From Diplolepis rosae (lineage: Eukaryota; Arthropoda; Insecta; Hymenoptera; Diplolepididae), in the NCBI GenBank assembly GCA_030998225.1, contig JAPYXD010000678.1, forward strand, positions 248,001 to 312,000: a stretch of DNA of 64,000 bases, read 5' to 3'. The notes under the pieces are model-generated. The model did no database searches and was not told where the DNA came from. It saw only the letters and a list, made by a program, of their open reading frames with translations. Numbering within the stretch: position 1 is the stretch's first letter; the number at the start of each line of letters is the position of its first letter. A program made the translations under genes and the position numbers. This document shows positions 52,400-62,929 of the stretch, piece after piece.

Positions 52400-53170
52400 A
52401 GAAGAAATTTAACCTTGGGCCAACACGAACGACAGTAAGAGAAATTTTAAAGAAGGGGAGCAAATCATTAATGCAGGCCACACAATTTATAGTGAAAAAT
52501 GTATAGATTTTTTTGGTTCAGTGAGATTAAATTCGAAGTGCTTTTTAGAAGCAGTTTAAAAGGAGAACCGTGTGAAATATTTTGCTTATATTTTTACATT
52601 TACTTTCATGATACGTATCTGATTAATTAATAAGAAATTTTACATCAATTCATAAATTTGTAGTGGATAACTTAGATGAATTATCTTGCACCGATAAGCC
52701 TTGCTCTTGGAAGAGAGATCACAGTAAATCGTTGGAGTTATCCACTACAAATTTATGAATTAGTACAAAATTTCTTATTAATTAATCAGATACGTATCAT
52801 GAAATTAAATGTAAAAATATAAGCAAAATACATACTTACCTGTAACAATAAAGCAAGGCTCCAAGTACATCCTTATATATTTCCCCCAGGCCAGCTTTAC
52901 AAGTGCATGTCATACTAATTATACGTCCACTATTTGATACTTCTCTATTTATTTCGTACAGTTTTCCTTTTAAACTGCTTGTAGACAAGCACTTTTATTT
53001 CAGCCTCACTGAACCATTAAAACCTATTTTTTTCCACAATAAATTATGTGACCTGCATTAATGATCCACTCGCCTTTTTTAAAATTTCCTTTACTGTCGC
53101 TTGTTTTGGTTTAACGGTGTTTGCCTTCTTTAAAATTTCTTTAACTGTCGCTCGTGTTGACCCAACGCCA
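52400..53170. repeat. Large palindrome with a captured exon in one arm
   Basis: The left arm (52400-52680) and right arm (52735-53170) are inverted repeats, for example 'aatttgtagtggataact' with 'agttatccactacaaatt'. The loop is ~55 bp (52685-52735). The right arm carries ~115 extra bp (52845-52960), which hold the SWIM-like exon below. Hence the left arm has lost it, or the right arm gained it. Confidence 0.7.
52846..53002 (-). pseudogene. SWIM-type zinc-finger exon remnant
   Basis: On the minus strand one open frame reads KCLSTSSLKGKLYEINREVS, then GRIISMTCTCKAGLGEIYKD and VLGALLYCYR. A donor 'acag|gtaagt' follows at about 52846. The C-x-C and 'LLYC' pattern resembles SWIM fingers of the YqaJ/mobile-element-associated proteins common in insects. 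In a SWIM finger the later Cys and His of C-x-H are required. Here those positions look like Tyr and Asp (IYKD), so zinc binding is probably lost. Confidence 0.5.
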
Positions 53171-53732
53171 AATTTCTTCTTTACTTAATATCATCTTTTC
53201 TTATAAATCACTTTCATACTTATGCTGCAATGTTAAATCACTCGGCTCGCAACACCAAGTTGCATTTTTCGTAACATCACGCGTATGTCTTATATTTTAT
53301 GTTCGATCCCAATACCATGCCCAGGGACACAGCTTAAGGGCTCATTAGACGACTTTAATAACACTCGAAATAGTATAAACAATAAGAACATCATCTTGAA
53401 AATAGAAGGTATCCTCAAAAAACTTTGGTGACCTCCGCGGAGACGAGCTCGATATCGAAGGACGCAGAGCTTGGTGGATCACTGAGAAACTTTAAGCAGG
53501 CTCAAAATGGGTTTGCGTTCTCTTGCGAAATGGCGCCATGTCGAGCTTCCGATTTTTTGTGGGCTGTTGGTGTATTTCGAGTATGAAAACACTAGGGATC
53601 GCACAATTAGCATAGACTGAGCGTCCAAGGGTTGCACCACGATGGCGATTTATGGGACGATTTAAAATTCCAGGTAATTCCCAGGGTTCTCTAGATTAAG
53701 CTCGTTCAATTTTCCGGGTCAAATTAAAATAA
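53171..53732. other. Intergenic, nothing recognised
   Basis: A moderately GC-rich patch at 53425-53530 begins 'ggtgacctccgcggagacg', similar to 'gggtgacctccgctgaaacg' at 45470. The shared motif may mark ends of a common element. No gene is called. Confidence 0.35.
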
Positions 53733-54224
53733 TTTATGTGCCTCCGGCGCGTAAACTCGTTTTTACGCTACAGTTGAGAGTAGAATAATTTTGTGTATTA
53801 CGATACAGAGGAATGTAATGTAAAAATTGAACTGCGCATGTGCCTATAACCATACCGCGGAGGGTAATCTTCATCTTGTCTTCTTCTTTTTCGTACAGCG
53901 TTGGCACCGTACTGACAAAGCCTTGTACACTTGAACTGCGCATGCTATATTACAATACGCTACTACTACACAAGATCGAGAAAATCAAAATGGCCGGAAC
54001 TAGTCGCGAAATATCAAGTGCAATGGACGAGAATCATGATGAATACTAGATTAGATTCGAGTGTACGCATTAAAACTCGTATACGCACCGAAGTCACATA
54101 AAATAGAATATGTGCCAATGCACACAATTCGGGTAATTACGAGACTCGCTTAAAATGCTCGCAGGAGATCGAATCCAAGGCTTAGCCGAGACGTAGCTGA
54201 CGCAAAGCCGAGACGAAGTATAAT
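53733..54224. mobile_element. CpG-rich MITE, copy 2 (inverted, truncated)
   Basis: It begins TTATGTGCCT and matches the reverse complement of 8105-8650: the 'gaactgcgcatg' box, the 'aaaatggccggaactagtcgc' segment, 'atagaatatgtgccaatgca', and the 'gccgagacgtagct' tandem. Its last ~80 bp and terminal repeat are missing. Confidence 0.6.
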
Positions 54225-54564
54225 TTCCATACTTTTTTGATTAGCAAAATAGTTTCAAACCCTCATAGAAATAAAATAAGAGTTTTATACATAATTTTCT
54301 CGTAACAACTTAACGCAATTAACAAGAGGCGGTTTCTCTTTTTATATACTTTCATAAATATTTCAAGTCATAATCATAGGTCAATGGTCATATATTCAGA
54401 ATGTTACGAAAGGCAAATCACATATCTCTAAAAAATTAACGGGATATCCTACTAAGTACAAAATTGGATATTTCTGGTATATCCCGGGATGTTTATGAGA
54501 CGATTATATGGCATTGGAATGTCCCACGGGGGCAGTGATGCACAGTTACACGTAACTGGAAGTT

Positions 54565-55197
54565 TTATACATTGCCGATGGCCGTCAGGGCCAGGATGCA
54601 CTTCCGTAATCCGCGCCAGGGACCACTTGGATGGCGGGTAGCGATCTTCTTTGATGAGCACGAGCTGGCGAGCAGTGAAGTTCTCGGTGGAGCCTCGCCA
54701 CTTCCCCCTTCCTGAAGATACTGCAGGTACTCTAATGACGATCGCCTCCAGAAATTGCTTCGTATACGATGCAACTGCCGGAATCGACTGAGGCGGTTCC
54801 CCGGATCCTCGGAAGTTTCTTCGACGGTGATGAGACTGAGTGTCGACCCAATCAGGAAGTGCGCTGGAGTGAGAGCGTCAAGGCCCGTTGCGTTGAAGGG
54901 TCGCGACGGAGTGATGCGAGATGGGGGCTTGTGGCGTTGACAAATCACGCATTTTCTTATCTCGATTTCAACTATTCTTTTCCTCTCCAGAACCCATACA
55001 TGTTGTGAAAGCACGATAAAAGTTAAGGTGGGTCCCCCGTGGAGGGATACGAGATGCGCTTGCCGCACGAAGAGCTTGGTGAGAGCTGAGTGACGCGAGA
55101 AGATTGGAGGGTGTTTTGCTTCTGAAGGAAGGCTCGAGTGCAAGGGGCGTTCGCCGATGCGTAAGATTCCGTCATCTTCGTGGACGAAGGAAGCCAA
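54565..55197 (-). pseudogene. BEL/Pao integrase fragments and DUF5641 tail
   Basis: The H2C2 zinc-binding segment (FVRQAHLVSLHGG, CVICQRHK) is followed after PFNATGL directly by ALTPAHFLIGSTL and NRLSRFRQLHRIRSNFWRRW-like sequence of the C-terminal domain. The whole DDE catalytic core is absent within a single open frame, so the deletion was in frame. Confidence 0.7.
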
Positions 55198-55312
55198 CCT
55201 GCGCAGTGAAGTACCATTCAGCAGCGAATCGCCCGCAGGCAGTAGCGCAATCTTCGAACGGATCGTGTGAGCTTGGGATAGATGAATGATGGAACGTCGG
55301 GTGTCAGCTGTT

Positions 55313-56348
55313 TCACGCGCTATTAGGAACGAAAGACATTGGGTCCAGGCCGTCCTGGCGTCGCTGCAAATTTCTTAGTGGACGTCTACAGTACGCCAAA
55401 ATGCGGATCAGGCGCGTGAACAATGATAATTTAGTGAGGACCTCAGACTCGTCGAGTTGCTCCTGAATGTGGAGAACCCGGCGAACCGGGGAATTGTGAT
55501 GGCCAATTTCTTTCGGATAGCGAGAGCCGTGCCACCACAGGTCGTTAACGTGTATTTCAGGCGGCGTCGTGACGCGGGTCGTTAAATCGACCAGATTCTC
55601 CTTCGTGGATACGTGGGACCACCTTGCCAAAGGCAACTCGGTCTGGATAAGCGCCACCCGATTTACGACAAATGTTTTAAAGTGGCAAGGGTGCCTTTGG
55701 AGCCAGGAAAGGACCACTAGACTGTCGGACCAGGCACAGACCGGAGGGGTCTTGTGAAAGTGCAGCTTTTTAGCATGACTGAGTAGCTTGATCAGGAGTA
55801 CAGCTCCGCATAATTCAAGATCAGGAATGCTGATCGTTTTAGTAGGGGCTACCTTAATCTTGGCTGCCTGAAGTGAGACCTCGTAGCGACCGTCGCCTAC
55901 GTCAATTCTGAGGTAGATTGCCGCGGAATAGGCACAGGAGGAGGCCTCTGAGAAACCGTGATTTTGATATCGAGCTTCGGGCGAGGTGCTGACCCATCGA
56001 GTGATTAATATGCCAGACACCTGCGCGAGGGACTTACAGTAATCGACCCAGCGAATTCGGACGTCCGATTTGGCGGAACATTTTTACGATGTCCGCCGGG
56101 AAAGCATAGCGGTACCGATGCCAATTCAGTAGGATAAATGCAAGATCTAGCTGGGGGTGGTGTAGCGTGGCATCGGGAACGCGTTCCATGTGTCCGACTT
56201 GTTCGTAGGCGCATGTAAACTCATGATAGACTAAAGCGAGGTTTGCGTCGCGAGCGAGAGGACAATGCATATTGTTGAGGGCTCTTAAAGCTAACTGCCG
56301 GGTTTCAATGGCAGCTGGCGTTGGCTTGCGCTTCAAAGGGAGTCGCAC
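55313..56348 (-). pseudogene. BEL/Pao pol: reverse transcriptase edge and RNase H
   Basis: 56348-56034 holds RDANLALVYHEFTCAYEQVG and LDLAFILLNWHRYRYAFPAD, followed by 'IVKMFRQI'. This is the N-terminal reverse transcriptase segment, jumping directly to RNase H (56020-55313). The latter has CAYSAAIYLRI, DLELCGAVLL, VCAWSDSLVVLSWLQRHPCH and VNRVALIQ, as in Pao RNase H. The catalytic reverse transcriptase core is deleted between the two. Confidence 0.68.
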
Positions 56349-56714
56349 AACGTACCGCCCGCCAGTCGCACGACTATGAGACTCGAGAAACTGACGTTCA
56401 AAGAACTCATCCTCATGGCTCAGTTTTCGCGCAGCGAGTGAGATCTCTTTCAGATTACAAAATTCCCGGAGTCTTTCGTTAAAGTCGTTACTCGGCGCGT
56501 AATGCAGTGAAGCAAGGGAGGCTTGGGGTCCTCGAGTCTCCCCGCAGATTCTCTTTCGAGATATGGCAGGCTCATGAGATCAGTCAAATGACTATTCACG
56601 GTTTTAATAGGATTGAGGAACCGGATTTACAAGGACGTCCAAGTCGGCAAGTAATTGTCGTTGGTTGACGCGATGTGCCGGAAAAGCTCGGCTGCAACGC
56701 CCACCAAACATCAT

Positions 56715-57201
56715 TCAAGATATTGTAACTTTTTCACGTGCGAAAGGCCAGGGGCCTCGTGAATCATTGAAATAGTCATGAAACGCGTCCCAATCCTCGC
56801 AAGAACCGGAGAACGTGAGAATGGCCAGTGTTGGGAGTTTCACGTTTCGCGAGATCCTCTGGGATCGCTCTTGGCGGGTGAACCTCTGCGACCGGTTTGG
56901 TGTCAAATGAATTAAACAACCTCAAAGATTCGTCAAGCAAATCCTTGAAAAGCGCTTAAAAGACCGCGAATACAATATCGACAATGTCAGGAGTTTCAGC
57001 GTAGTCGTCCCTCACGATAATATCAATGTGAGTCGCCCGAGCCTCTGACCACGCGTTTGTGATCGCGTCAATTCTAAATTGGACTATAGCCCTTATTAGT
57101 GTAGCTGGATTTTTCGCTTTCCATCGTAATCTGGTTAATTCGATTTCGGAAAGGCGAGCGTTTTCCGTGGCTGTCAGCTTTTTCGTTATCGCGAGGGCCA
57201 T
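56715..57201 (-). pseudogene. BEL/Pao gag remnant
   Basis: Frames at 57201-56956 (ITKKLTATENARLSEIELTR) and 56906-56715 (RNVKLPTLAILTFSGSCEDW, then DAFHDYFND) carry the 'KLP...F.G....W..F.D.F' signature of Pao gag. The frames are disjoint. Confidence 0.6.
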
Positions 57202-57430
57202 GATGGACTTCCGTGCGCGAAATGTCCTCCTTCGGATTTCTGTTGGTGGGCGTTAGAATGCGGGAGAAGCTAAGCTGTCGCCGCGCGAGTCAAAGGACGC
57301 TCAATGTTGAACCGCGCAAGGCTGAGGAGTGGGCAGATGAACGAAGCAAAGGCGACGTTACAAGGCACAAGTCGCCAACGAGCGTGTCCAAGCGCAGCCC
57401 GGAAGCGACTACGACCGATCTAACTTAACA

Positions 57431-58000
57431 GTCGAACCCGACACGCTTCTTCCTCACCCAGGGCACCAGAAATTGTTTGCATGAAAAAGTACGAGGGACA
57501 TGCAAGGAGCGTATGGGATTATAGAAATTACCAGACGCTAATCTTGTTATCCCTTGTTGATATCCCGTTAATTTTCTATTGATATCCCTGGGATAGCCAC
57601 AGGAAATCCTAAGAGAAAAATGGGGAAACATAGAAAAAAATGGTTCAGTAAAATTTTTAGTATTGTTCAATAGATAAAGATATAGACATTTATGGAAGAG
57701 AACTGGAAAATTCAGAGAACTTTTCAGAGTAAAATGCAGAACATTCGGGAAAGATTATTGAAAGGTTCCGCATTTTGTTATAAAAAGTTCTGTACATTTT
57801 CCAGAACTCTGTTCCGTAAATGCGTGTATTAAATCTTAAAATAACTCTTGTTTGCTCTTTATGGAGCTGTTATAGCAATGTGCCATTTTAGGAACTAATA
57901 CTATTTAAAGCTTTTGAAACTCCAGCATTTTCAGATATTTTTATAACAGTTATGAATCGAAAGTGTCTAATTCACATTAAAAATACCCTTTTTATTATTA
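57431..58000. other. Intergenic, nothing recognised
   Basis: This stretch includes the possible Pao primer-binding site at its start. It also has a degenerate inverted pair around 'gatatcccgttaattttc' (57563) and 'aaaattaacgggatatcc' (54433), which brackets the Pao remnant. Confidence 0.35.
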
Positions 58001-58002
58001 GT

Positions 58003-58128
58003 ACTGCATTATGCGGCAAAAAATCATTTGGAATTATCTTAATATCAGGTGTACAAATAAGTTTCCGCCGTTTTTTATTAAAAATTGACTGGCTGGCGTT
58101 CCCATGCGTCTGTTTATATAGGCATATA
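58003..58128 (-). CDS. Possible last exon of the DEG/ENaC gene
   Basis: On the minus strand an acceptor-like 'tatataaacag' is followed by ~41 codons with RRKLICTPDIKIIPNDFLPH, a charged tail to a TGA near 58003. The position downstream of the DEG/ENaC exon and the cytosolic-tail character fit. No TM2 exon was found between them, so the link is weak. Confidence 0.25.
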
Positions 58129-58614
58129 GTGTTTATAGGTATTTCAATCCATCCCAGCTAAGCTTTTTCTCTAAAGTGGTAATCCAATTTATTCAAGTGT
58201 GATAATAATTTTTAAAAATATTTATAGAAAAAGTCTTTGCGTGTAAAAAATGATAAAAAAGATACACATAACTTTAAAAACAATTTTAACTATTGTATTT
58301 TGAAATTATCTCTTCGCATTCCAGATCAAAAAATTGTGTGTATACACGTATATAGAAAAATTGAATTTCTGATATAATTTAGCGTCCATATGGCAAAACC
58401 TTAATACGAACTTTTCATTTACAGCGGTTTACTATACAGTAGCTAAACTTATTACAACGAAACCAATTTACTCATATCAAACCACGAGTTTGATCAGTCC
58501 ATACGCAATCTGATAGTTCGGGTTTAATTGCTTATCAATTTGCTTTGATCATTTCTGGTTAAAGCAACCGAACTTTTTTTTTGTGCGTCTTTGAAAATCT
58601 ATAAATTACTATAC

Positions 58615-58906
58615 CTATTAAATCTAATGTGCTATGGATGAGATATCGTCTGAACCGTATGAACGATGTTGACAGCATTTTTATATGTAAACCTCCAACT
58701 TTTTCATCTATTAAACTTTTCCATTGGTATGCATAGATGGAGGAACCATCGCAATTAGGCAAACACTCTCGCTCCATAAATTCAGTTTCTTCTTTCAACA
58801 TTCGGATGCAGCGCATTTCTGTCATATTACAAACAGGCATATGCATTTTGCGAGGGTACCGAAAACTGACACATCCACAGTTTTCAATCATGTGTTTAAT
58901 AGTTGA
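58615..58906 (-). CDS. DEG/ENaC sodium channel exon (pickpocket-like), partial
   Basis: The acceptor is 'ttttttgcag|tcaact' and the donor 'taatag|gtatag'. It encodes ~97 residues: IKHMIENCGCVSFRYPRKMH, MPVCNMTEMRCIRML, ERECLPNCDGSSIYAY, then TSFIRFRRYLIHSTLDLI. The CGC..P, PVC and CLPNC pattern is the cysteine-rich extracellular region just before the second membrane helix of insect pickpocket channels. The exon stops just before the expected TM2 (G-GIAGLFLG type), which is not found in the next 600 bp. Upstream exons would lie beyond 59186, past the transposons. Pickpocket proteins form amiloride-sensitive, mechanosensory or chemosensory sodium channels. Confidence 0.75.
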
Positions 58907-59185
58907 CTGCAAAAAAATACGAAACAATTAAAAATATGATGGTTTTTAGACCCCTCAGAATCAAACAGCACACCAAATCAACCAGGAACCCTACCTAAAG
59001 ATAGCCCTGGGCTCTGCGAATACATTTAGAGATAGTAAGAGATAGCGTTTTGGTGATACAAAAAGTCCATTTTGGAGAGATAAAAAATGTCTATGCCTTT
59101 CCATTTCCCAGTTTCTATCTCTTTGTATACATTTAATTGTAGAAATTTATTTATCTTTAATTTCCATTCATTAACGTTCTTTTAT
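58907..59185. other. Intronic sequence of the DEG/ENaC gene
   Basis: No repeat or exon is recognised between the exon acceptor and the transposon that starts at 59186. Confidence 0.35.
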
Positions 59186-59802
59186 GGGGCAAAATTCGTC
59201 AAGTTTACCCGCCTAAAAACTTTTTGTCTCCGATTTCCTTGAAAGTCCGCGAAATTATTGTCCTAGTGAACCTCTTTTAATTCCCCTAAGAGAACGTCTC
59301 TAGAATGACGGGTTGTCAGTATACAGGGGCTCGAATTTTCAACCTTTTACCGCGCACGATGATACTCAATTAACCATAACTTTGATTTTAAACATATTTC
59401 TAAGTATTTCTCCAAGTGCGGTCGTTGATTTTCTTTCCAAAATTATGTTTAAAAAAAGCTTGACTTTTTCCCTTTAAAATGAGCCATGGTCGAAAGTGGG
59501 GCGAAAGAAATTGGTGGATATATATTACACTCCTTGCGCGCGGCTTCTGCCTCGGGAGCGCCTATGCTTCAAATTCAGAATGTACGGTTTCTAGTCGACT
59601 ACAAATAATCGACTACAAACTGCATTTTTTAACCAAATAATTATTATCGTTATAAATTATTTCACGGATAATAATTTTTATTATTTATTGGACAAGTAAA
59701 ATCCACTTTTATGTCGATACTTCATTTTTAAGACTTTAGAGAGAATTTGAAAAACCCGCCAAAAAAATTAGTACACATATTTTATATATCTACATATATT
59801 AT

Positions 59803-60039
59803 TTAGTTGAAACTTTAGTATTCTTTAATCCCAAAGAAAATCACGCCATCACAGCTCAAGAACTTAAGAGTAGATTTGCATCAGCAAACACAGTGCCTGG
59901 TACACAAAAATATCACTCTTTCGTTCCCTCTGCTGAATTAACTCTCATGTTGAGAAAATATTCGTCATCATTAGAATGTGATGTTTTCCCGAAAAAAACT
60001 GTGAGGCAAAGGAGAAAGAGAAGTGCACATACACTGTAA
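59803..60039 (+). pseudogene. cc8K15.2-like transposase C-terminal remnant
   Basis: The frame reads LVETLVFFNPKENHAITAQE, then SRFASANTVPGTQKYHSFVP and onward to the stop at 60037-60039. It is uninterrupted where the other copy has the TTAA MITE, and matches it almost completely. Everything upstream of this segment in the ORF is deleted. Confidence 0.72.
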
Positions 60040-60701
60040 TAAGCAAATTATTTGATTCAATTTTCGATGTGAGAGGCGAGGGGACTCACACTAAAAAATC
60101 ACCCCGAATTACAGATCAATTTTTATTTTAAATTTCGTACCAGCCAAAAATAACAGTTTTACGAACAAATTATACAAAGTACAATTAATTAAGTTCCCAA
60201 TGGACGGTACGTCGTGATCGTGGCGCCTAGCGACACTGCGACGCAGAAACCGCGCGCAAAAAGTGTTATATATCTCCACCGATTTATTTCCCCCACTTTC
60301 GACCATGGCTCATTTTAAAGGGAAAAAGTCAAGCTTTTTTTAAACATAATTTTGGAAAGAAAATCAACGGCCGCACTTGGAGAAAAACTCAAAAATATGT
60401 TTAAAATTAAAAACTGAAGTTCAAATAATTTTTTTTATCTAAAACCATTGCCTTCAGCGTAAAGCTAATGAAAAAAGGTTTCTAAGACCTCCATAAAAAA
60501 ATTAATTCGGATAACTTCTGTAGAAGTTATGGTTAATTGAGTATCATCGTGCGCGGTAAAAGGTTGAAAATTCGAGCCCCTGTATAATGACAACCCGTCA
60601 TTCTAGAGATGTTCTCTTAGGAGAATTAAAAGAGGTTCACTAGGAAAATAATTTCGCGGACTTTCAAGGAAATCGGAGACAAAAAGTTTCTAGGCGGGTA
60701 C

Positions 60702-62704
60702 GCCCCTAGCGGACCCGTGTTAGAGAACGGTCATAGAATACTCTGACCGTTCTATGACCGTTCTATGACCGTTCTATGACCTCGCATTATTACGGCTAAG
60801 AACGGTAAAAAAGACATTAAAAGCATTGGAATTATGATTCTGTGGCGAAATTTGGATTAGAAGGTGTAGCAATAAATACAATTATCTTATTTTTCAGTGA
60901 TAAAAACTAGAAAAACATAATACCTGTCACTGAAGGAGGCTTCACCTGCTCTCAGTAGAATTTTGCGCGCTAAATTTAAAAACAGAATTAAAGATTGAGA
61001 AATGCAAATGTGTAAGGTAAATGAATTTACTAATGAACTTTACGTAATAAAAGTTGCTGAAATTAATTAAAGTTGCATGAATAATGTAAACAGTATTTTT
61101 TAAAGCCTCTGATGTCATTCAATTGTAATTTTTTTTTTTGTGCATGATGCGACTTTACCGACTTCCGTAACTAATCAAACAAATCATTTGGATTGAGAAA
61201 TGCAACTGTGTAAAATAAATTAATTTGATAATGACATTTACGTAATAAAAGTTGCTGATATTAATTAGAGTTGCACGAATAATGTATAGTCTCTTATGTC
61301 TTTCAATTGTCATTTTTTACTTTTGTACATGATGCGACTTTACCGACCACCGTAACAAATCAAACAAATCATTTGGATTAAGAAATACAACTGTGTGAAA
61401 TAAATTACTTTAATAATGACATTTACGTAATAAAAGTTGCTGATATTAATTAAATTTGTATGAATAATGTAAAGTCTCTGATGTCATTCAATTGTCATTT
61501 TTTACTTTTATGCATGATGCGAATTAAAGTCTACAACCATCCGCTAATGTGACCTTTATTATGTTCTAAATTTTCAGATAACAAAATTCATTACTGGTGA
61601 AAAATCTTGGGGAATTGATATTATTGAATCAATAGCAAAAAAAAAAAGTTTTTCTATACAGAATTATGTCGAATTTACAAAAGAGCACGGTATACAATTA
61701 AAATTAATACACGTGCGTACTTATATCATAAAATTTCTTGCAATTGCTGTAAAAAGTTTTTCTGAATTAGTCATGGAATTCATTTTTGTGTTAGCTATAA
61801 GCGTAATATTATGTTATATTTTTTAGAAGCTTATTGTGGATTTATATAGTTTATTTGTAATATAGATCTTATTTGGAATTAGATTCTGAATCAATTTGAT
61901 GTGAAAACTTAATTTTATTAAATCAATGTGAAATTTAATATTGAATGAAATGTACATACAAATACTGTCAAATTATAAAAAAAAATTCCTATATTTTGCG
62001 TATTTTGAATTACTCCAAATCATTTATCAATACTTTTTAGAAAATACTTTTTAGGATTTGTGACTGTGGTCCATGAATTCGCATCATGCATAAATGTAAA
62101 AAATGACAATTGAATGACATCAGAGACTTTACATTATTCATACAAATTTAATTAATATCAGCAACTTTTATTACGTAAATGTCATTATTAAATTAATTTA
62201 TTTTACACAGTTGTATTTCTTAATCCAAATGATTTGTTTGATTTGTTACGGCGGTCGGTAAAGTCGCATCATGTACAAAAGTAAAAAATGACAATTGAAT
62301 GACATCAGAGGCTTTAAAAAATACTGTTTACATTATTCATGCAACTTTAATTAATTTCAGCAACTTTTATTACGTAAAGTTCATTAGTAAATTGATTTAC
62401 CTTACACATTTGCATTTCTCAATCTTTAATTCTGTTTTTAAATTTAGCGCGCAAAATGCTACTGAGAGCAGGTGAAGCCGCCTTCAGTGACAGGTATTAT
62501 GTTTTTCTAGTTTTTATCACTGAACAATAAGATAATTGTATTTATTGCTACACCTTCTAATCTCAATTTCGCCACAGAATCATAATTCCAATGCTTTTAA
62601 TGCCTTTTTTACCGTTCTTAGCCGTAATAATGCGAGGTCATAGAACGGTCAGAGAACGGTCAGAGTATTCTATGACCGTTCTCTCACACGGGTCCGCTAG
62701 GGGC
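60702..62704. mobile_element. Foldback element with long inverted arms and a unique loop
   Basis: Ends GCCCCTAGCGGACC and GGTCCGCTAGGGGC. The arms (60702-61534 and 62075-62704) are long inverted repeats. Next to each tip are repeated 'gaccgttctatgaccgtt' motifs. The arms contain a tandem of ~190-bp units (three at 60990-61534, two at 62075-62430) marked by 'ttacgtaataaaagttgctg' and 'gatgtcattcaattgtcatt'. The ~540-bp loop is unrelated to the arms and carries an exon-like ORF. Foldback elements of this kind often carry passenger sequence. Confidence 0.8.
61578..61826 (+). CDS. Exon-like ORF of unknown function in the foldback loop
   Basis: 'ttttcag' ends at 61577 and is followed by 82 open codons to a TAG at 61824-61826. 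The peptide starts ITKFITGEKSWGIDIIESIA and continues through a mixed, protein-like segment QNYVEFTKEHGIQLKLIH. After a potential donor (cac|gtgcgt at 61713) it continues as a hydrophobic stretch ending VISVILCYIF-like. No ATG opens it, so an exon of a spliced gene, or a captured one, is more likely than a free ORF. I do not recognise the family. AT-rich sequence makes such frames possible by chance, but the acceptor and composition favour coding. Confidence 0.4.
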   Translation: MTKFITGEKSWGIDIIESIAKKKSFSIQNYVEFTKEHGIQLKLIHVRTYIIKFLAIAVKSFSELVMEFIFVLAISVILCYIF

Positions 62705-62929
62705 TTGACGAATTTTGCCCCTTATATATTATTATTTAGCATACATTTAAGTTTATTTATTATGATTTGATACTGAAGTTCAAACCAATTTTATAATAAT
62801 ATTACAGATGATGTAAATTACACATTTTCTCAAAGTCACTCAATTTCTTTTTGAATTTAAGTGAAACAGGAAATTCAATTTACTTAAGGCTCTATCAGCC
62901 TTAAGGAACACATTCTCATCATGGCGCTC

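Larger units (their letters stand above)
54450..57430 (-). mobile_element. BEL/Pao LTR retrotransposon remnant
   Basis: Minus-strand fragments follow BEL/Pao order: gag (57201-56715), reverse transcriptase edge (56348-56034), RNase H (56020-55313), integrase zinc-binding region (55197-54960) and the DUF5641-type C-terminus (54900-54565). A TGGTGCCCTGGGTGAGG sequence at about 57471-57455 (minus strand) could be the tRNA primer-binding site. Paired LTRs were not found. The protease and most of the reverse transcriptase and integrase core are missing. Confidence 0.7.
59186..62721 (+). mobile_element. cc8K15.2-like transposon, internally deleted copy with both ends
   Basis: The left end GGGGCAAAATTCGTCAAG and right end CTTGACGAATTTTGCCCC form a terminal inverted repeat continuing ~350 bp inward (59186-59540 with 60290-60700). 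TTAT flanks both sides (59182-59185, 62722-62725), a possible 4-bp duplication. Compared with 9796-19913, ~1.5 kb of coding sequence is missing (matching 9973-11490). A foldback element interrupts it 17 bp from the right tip. Without that insert it is ~1.5 kb, a deletion derivative. Confidence 0.75.
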
